This document shows, piece after piece, positions 18,954 through 22,978 of a DNA stretch of 22,978 nt. The notes below the pieces were generated by a model, which saw only the letters and a program-made list of their open reading frames with translations, was not told where the DNA came from and did not search any database. A program made the position numbers and the translations under genes. This DNA is from a virus: positions 1 through 22,978 of IMG/VR virus record IMGVR_UViG_3300023179_000537, one strand, 5' to 3'. Numbering within the stretch: the first letter of the stretch is position 1; every line of letters begins with the position of its first letter.

Positions 18954-20816
18954 ATGGCAGCAAACAGCTCACTAAATCTTAGCTCTCTCGATTTTGATAC
19001 GCTAAAAGAAAACCTTAAAACCTTTTTAAAGTCTCAATCAGTATTGAAAGACTATAATTTTGAAGGTTCTAATATGAACGTTCTGTTGGACGTTCTTTCG
19101 TATAATTCATATCTCAATTCTTTCTATTTGAATATGGTTGCTTCGGAAATGTTTCTGGATTCAGCCCAGAAATTAGATTCTGTCATTTCACACTCTAAAG
19201 AATTAAATTATGTTCCAATGTCATATTCAGGAGCTGTTTCTAATGTAAATATTACGTTTGAAACGTCAGGCATTTCTACAACTACTGGTGTCATTTCTGT
19301 TCCAAAGGGAACTAGATTTTTTGGAACAAATTCTAATGGAACTTATCAATTCGTAACAACTGATACACAATCATATGCATCAACTAATGATACCTTTTTT
19401 GTATCTAATTTGCAGATCAGAGAAGGTTCATATAATAATGAATCATTCTTAGTTAATTATGATATTGAAAATCAGAGATTTATCCTTTCTGACCCAAAAA
19501 TTGACACTGACACTCTAAATGTTTTTGTTGTTGAAAATTTTGGTTCTTCGAATACGTTGTTCACAAGAAAAACAACATTGTTTGGATTAGATTCCACTTC
19601 TAATGTATATTTCTTACAAGCCACTCAGAATGGTCAGTATGAAATTATATTCGGAGATAATAATTTCGGAAGAAAACCTTTAAATGCTTCTACTGTTTTG
19701 GTAGATTACGTAGTTACTGGTGGTTCTGATGGAAATGGTATTTCTGAGTTGAGTATTTCAGATGATATTGGTCCGATTAATGGCGGTTCAATTGTTTCCG
19801 CATCGGTTTCTGTAACAGCAAATTCTGCAGGCGGCGCCAATCAGGAAGGAATTGATTCTATCCGTTTCAATGCCCCACGTTATTTTGCTACTCAGCAGCG
19901 TGCTGTTTCTTCTGACGATTACGCTTCTTTGGTTAGAGCAAACTTTCAAGGCGAAATTTCAGACGTGGCTGTATTTGGCGGCGAAACTCTACCAGAGAAA
20001 AAATACGGCAGAGTCATTGTTTGTTTAAAACCTGCTGCTGGAGTAATAGCGCCTAATTATGTAAAAGATAGTATTGTTAGATATTTACAAGATTATATTG
20101 CTCTACCAAATAGAGTTGAAACGGCTGATCCTGATTATCTTTATGTTTATTTGTCATCAACTATTCAATACGACCCTTATGCTACCAACAAAACTGTTTC
20201 GGAAATTAAAAATATTGTTTCTTCTTCAATTAATAATTATAATGTCCAGCATCTTGGGTTGTTTGGTGCAGATTTGAGATATAGTCGTTTAGTTGCTCAT
20301 ATTGACGATAGTGATTCTAGTGTTGTCAGTAACAAAACGGATTTCCGTATCATTAAAAGAATGTCCCCTCTTATCAATAGAACTTACACACAAACATTAT
20401 ATTTTAATAATGCAATATATCTAGAAAATCAACCAGTGTATTCGCAAAGCCATATAGCGTTCCATGGTTCAAACTACAACACTCATTTTACTCACGCTTC
20501 TGTAATTTCTTCTGTATTCACGTACAATCATAGTGATGGTATTTCTTATCCGTTTAGTTATTTCGAAGATGATTCTCATGGGAATATCGATGTTTATTCT
20601 TTGGTGGGAAATCAAGTAACAAAATTGGATACAATTGGAACTGTTGAATATATAGAAGGAATTGTTAAATTGAATAACATCAGTATAGCTGATTATTCTG
20701 ATCATATTTCAATATATGCAAAAACTGCTGATAGAGATATTTTTGCTGGACCTAAAAATATTATTTTGATTGATCCAAATGATGTTACTGTTACAGTACA
20801 AGAGAAAAGAAACTAA
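18954..20816 (+). CDS. 6: gp6 baseplate wedge subunit (620 aa)
   Basis: The N-terminus (SSLDFDTLKENLKTFLKSQS, then FEGSNMNVLLDVLSYNSYLN and FLDSAQKLDSVISHSKELNY) is the hallmark of T4 gp6 and its J-like relatives. Central beta domains and a RFNAPRYFATQQRAVSSDDY block follow, also typical. T4 gp6 is 660 residues. gp6 dimers form the inner ring of the baseplate and change shape on contraction. It starts immediately after gp25 (no gap) and its stop overlaps the next start as TAATG. Confidence 0.93.
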   Translation: MAANSSLNLSSLDFDTLKENLKTFLKSQSVLKDYNFEGSNMNVLLDVLSYNSYLNSFYLNMVASEMFLDSAQKLDSVISHSKELNYVPMSYSGAVSNVNITFETSGISTTTGVISVPKGTRFFGTNSNGTYQFVTTDTQSYASTNDTFFVSNLQIREGSYNNESFLVNYDIENQRFILSDPKIDTDTLNVFVVENFGSSNTLFTRKTTLFGLDSTSNVYFLQATQNGQYEIIFGDNNFGRKPLNASTVLVDYVVTGGSDGNGISELSISDDIGPINGGSIVSASVSVTANSAGGANQEGIDSIRFNAPRYFATQQRAVSSDDYASLVRANFQGEISDVAVFGGETLPEKKYGRVIVCLKPAAGVIAPNYVKDSIVRYLQDYIALPNRVETADPDYLYVYLSSTIQYDPYATNKTVSEIKNIVSSSINNYNVQHLGLFGADLRYSRLVAHIDDSDSSVVSNKTDFRIIKRMSPLINRTYTQTLYFNNAIYLENQPVYSQSHIAFHGSNYNTHFTHASVISSVFTYNHSDGISYPFSYFEDDSHGNIDVYSLVGNQVTKLDTIGTVEYIEGIVKLNNISIADYSDHISIYAKTADRDIFAGPKNIILIDPNDVTVTVQEKRN

Positions 20817-22978
20817 TGCAGCATCTGTATCAAGAAAAATTTATATCGAATTTTATTGAATCTCAGTTACCTCGATTCTATCAAGAAGAAGGCGAGAATT
20901 TTATATTATTCATAAAAGCTTATTATGAATGGATGGAAACAGAAAGCGTAGACCATCAAATTCCTGATGGTGGTCCTGTTTCTGAATCAAGAGAACTTCT
21001 TGGATACCGAGATATCGACGAAACTCTCACACAATTTCTTATTCATTTTCAAGAAAAATATCTTTATGGTATTCCATTCAAAACTATCACAAGCAAAAGA
21101 TTTCTTCTTAAACATATTCTTGACGTTTATCGCTCGAAAGGAACAATTCAGTGTTATCGTCTATTATTCAAGCTTGTTTATGGTGAAGACGTTGAAATAT
21201 ATCTTCCAGGTAAAGATATACTTAGGGCTTCTGATGGTATCTGGAAAGAACCAAGATATATTGAATTATCAGATTCTACAGTATTAGCTGATTATGTTGG
21301 TAAAACAGTCATTGGTGTTACTTCTGGTACTTCGGCTGTTGTGGAAAATTATGTAAGAGAAAATTTTTCTGGTAAAAATTCTAGTATTCTGTATATCAGT
21401 AATATACTTCCAGCTGGAGCGGATTTTAAAGTAGACGAACCTGTTGTCATTAAAGGACAAGAATTAAACACTGATGCTATAGCTATAGCTCCTCATATTC
21501 TCGGTTCTCTTGATTATATAGAAATATTCTCCGGCGGTCAAGGATTTAAATTAGGCGACGTTTTTAAAATAGCTTCTAACGACTTAGATACAGGTAGAAG
21601 AATATCTGAAGGCGTTGAAGGTATGGTAAAAGTTACAGAAACAGCTATTGGATATGGATCTCTGTATTTTAATATTCTTAATGGTGGTTGGGGTTTCACT
21701 GCGAATGCTTCAACTTTCACATATAGAGGAGAAAGAGATAATTATGGTCAAGGCGCTTCGTTTCAAATAGGTTCTATTATTTCTCCTAAAGATATCACAT
21801 ATAATACTGATCTTATTTGTGATATGGTTGACGTTAATACAGCAATTAATGCTACATCTTATGGATTCACAAACAATCCAGGAGCAAATATAGTATCCGC
21901 TATTGGTTCAAATTTGAGTTTGAATGCAATTTCTTATACTGGAACTCCATTAGGTTATAATAACAACGACATTATTGTGTTTGTTAATAACCAACCAGGC
22001 GGCGTAAATGCTACTGTAACCATGGTTACAAATACAACTGGTGGAGCTCTTTATTTCACTGTAACTAATAATGGTTCTGCTTTTATTAATACTACTCCTA
22101 CTGTTTTGATTACAAACGTTGCTCATGGTTCAGCTTATGGTAATACAAATACATCTATTTTGACTTATTCTTTTAATAACACTAATGGAGCATTGAACTT
22201 TGTTACTGATACATTTGGTAAAATATCTTCTCTTTCCAATATTCGTATTGGTAACAGTTATGTTCAAAGAGCTAATACTTTTGTAAGGTCCACCCTTTCA
22301 TCAAGGATTATGAGGGGGAATGTTTCTTATAGTTCAACCAATACTAGAGTTTTTTCTGTTGGTGCTCTAGGGGCTATGTCTGGTTATAGTAATACCGATT
22401 ATGTTACTGTTGTTAATCCAACAGGCGTAAATGCTGTGGCTTCTGTGATTACAAACGCTACAGGTGGAATTATTAATTTGTCGTTGACAAATTATGGAGC
22501 AAATTTTTCGACACCAACTTCAAATATTATGATTTCTAATTCATCCGGAGGTAATTCTTCTGGAAATGGTGCGGCTTTTTCAGCTACATTTTTACCTTAT
22601 ATAACTGGTGTTAATACGGCTTTTACGAGTATATTTTCTGGAAACAGTGTTATTCAAATTCAGGCCAATAGTTCTCTTTCTAGCACTAAAGAATTGATTG
22701 TTGTTAAACAAGTTGTTAATTCAACTAGTATGTTTTTATACGGCAAACCAACCCTCAATTCAACAGCTTCTGCTGTTTATAGAATAATGCCAACTATTCT
22801 GCCGTCTCAGTTTGCAGTTTATGATAGCGAAGTGTTTAATGCTGCTGGAGAAGTTTATGGCGAAAATCAAAGTATTGATGCTAACTACACAGGCGGCGCT
22901 GGTGTAGTTGCGAAAGTTAAACTATTCTCTTCTGGTAAAGGCTATGTGCAAGGAGAATATGTAAAGGGATATCTTTAT
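20816..22978 (+). CDS. Large baseplate/structural protein after gp6, 3' end outside window (at least 721 aa)
   Basis: The ATG overlaps the gp6 stop (TAATG) and I found no stop in the stretches I translated to the window end. The N-terminus, SNFIESQLPRFYQEEGENFI then LFIKAYYEWMETE, is a conserved opening of large baseplate proteins that follow gp6 in T4-like phages of the cyanophage type. The position is that of T4 gene 7 (wedge initiator), but I see no clear gp7 similarity. After residue 150 the protein is Asn/Thr/Gly/Ser-rich beta sequence with modules recurring, notably at 21953-22117 and 22382-22540. It may form wedge extensions or fibre-binding parts. Confidence 0.75.
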   Translation, partial: MQHLYQEKFISNFIESQLPRFYQEEGENFILFIKAYYEWMETESVDHQIPDGGPVSESRELLGYRDIDETLTQFLIHFQEKYLYGIPFKTITSKRFLLKHILDVYRSKGTIQCYRLLFKLVYGEDVEIYLPGKDILRASDGIWKEPRYIELSDSTVLADYVGKTVIGVTSGTSAVVENYVRENFSGKNSSILYISNILPAGADFKVDEPVVIKGQELNTDAIAIAPHILGSLDYIEIFSGGQGFKLGDVFKIASNDLDTGRRISEGVEGMVKVTETAIGYGSLYFNILNGGWGFTANASTFTYRGERDNYGQGASFQIGSIISPKDITYNTDLICDMVDVNTAINATSYGFTNNPGANIVSAIGSNLSLNAISYTGTPLGYNNNDIIVFVNNQPGGVNATVTMVTNTTGGALYFTVTNNGSAFINTTPTVLITNVAHGSAYGNTNTSILTYSFNNTNGALNFVTDTFGKISSLSNIRIGNSYVQRANTFVRSTLSSRIMRGNVSYSSTNTRVFSVGALGAMSGYSNTDYVTVVNPTGVNAVASVITNATGGIINLSLTNYGANFSTPTSNIMISNSSGGNSSGNGAAFSATFLPYITGVNTAFTSIFSGNSVIQIQANSSLSSTKELIVVKQVVNSTSMFLYGKPTLNSTASAVYRIMPTILPSQFAVYDSEVFNAAGEVYGENQSIDANYTGGAGVVAKVKLFSSGKGYVQGEYVKGYLY
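21953..22117 (+). repeat. Internal protein repeat, copy 1 (55 aa)
   Basis: Encodes a module reading GYNNNDIIVF, then GVNATVTMVTNTTGG, then TNNGSAFINTTPTVLITN. It aligns with copy 2 along its full length with a 2-residue gap. Confidence 0.75.
22382..22540 (+). repeat. Internal protein repeat, copy 2 (53 aa)
   Basis: Encodes GYSNTDYVTV, then GVNAVASVITNATGG, then TNYGANFSTPTSNIMISN. Shared positions with copy 1 include GY-x-N-x-D, GVNA, TN-x-TGG, TN-x-G and the closing I-x-N. Confidence 0.75.

Noticed and set aside
20967-21287. 106-aa plus-strand ORF
   Set aside because: It is out of frame inside the large structural gene starting at 20816, whose frame carries the recognisable conserved N-terminus.

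Overview
This window is the structural and replication part of a T4-like myovirus genome. Evidence for that: gene 33, gene 59 and gene 32 homologues lie in the T4 order; gp4, gp25, gp26, gp53, gp5-type, gp27-type, gp48-type and gp6 baseplate or head genes are recognisable; and three exact TATAAATA boxes match the T4-type late promoter. The DNA is AT-rich and most genes use AGA for arginine. The host is suggested by an RNA gene at about 2984-3240. It has the circularly permuted, two-piece architecture of alphaproteobacterial tmRNA, with a readable tag (ANDNDASFGTFALAA). I therefore infer an alphaproteobacterial host, probably an AT-rich aquatic one, but the window contains no host DNA to confirm this.

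Layout. 1-360: 3' end of a gene that may be a type II topoisomerase subunit. 357-2984: a tightly overlapping string of small and accessory genes (small membrane, secreted and lipoprotein ORFs, a pair of related small proteins, two 2-oxoglutarate/Fe(II) oxygenase-like proteins). 2984-3240: the permuted tmRNA. 3268-4146: a small conserved ORF, a strong terminator, a late promoter, a NUMOD3 plus PD-(D/E)XK endonuclease and an overlapping tRNA-Arg(UCU). 4184-5091: a tiny ORF, a secreted L,D-transpeptidase, an unknown ORF and gp33. 5122-6158: a zinc metalloprotease-like protein and the gp59 helicase loader. 6229-6954: a small ORF, a long hairpin and a third oxygenase-like protein. 6958-7940: gene 32 behind an overlapping early/late promoter. 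A bidirectional terminator at about 7965-7993 ends both gene 32 and the leftward operon.

The leftward operon (12681 down to 7995) runs gp4 head-completion nuclease, an unrecognised protein, a tail-tube-fold protein, gp26, a 59-aa gp51-position ORF without ATG, and a 691-aa protein with muramidase and M15-peptidase-like domains. The rightward operon (12733 to the window end) runs gp48-like tube cap, gp53, gp27-like hub, a separate gp5 OB-fold protein, an unknown 534-aa Gly-rich protein, a gp5/VgrG-like spike, gp25, gp6 and a large unfinished structural protein. The two operons diverge from a 51-bp gap holding two face-to-face late-promoter-like boxes.

Together these genes build the baseplate, hub, spike and tube end. 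gp33 and the TATAAATA boxes point to sliding-clamp-type late transcription, and gp59/gp32 serve replication. The most interesting observations are the permuted phage tmRNA, a T TTT TTT slippery heptamer placed in exactly the right phase to fuse gp26 to the following ATG-less ORF, the splitting of gp5 into separate polypeptides with the lytic domains moved to another protein, a cysteine-free gp32, and a nuclease/tRNA cassette bracketed by an 18-bp near-identical direct repeat.
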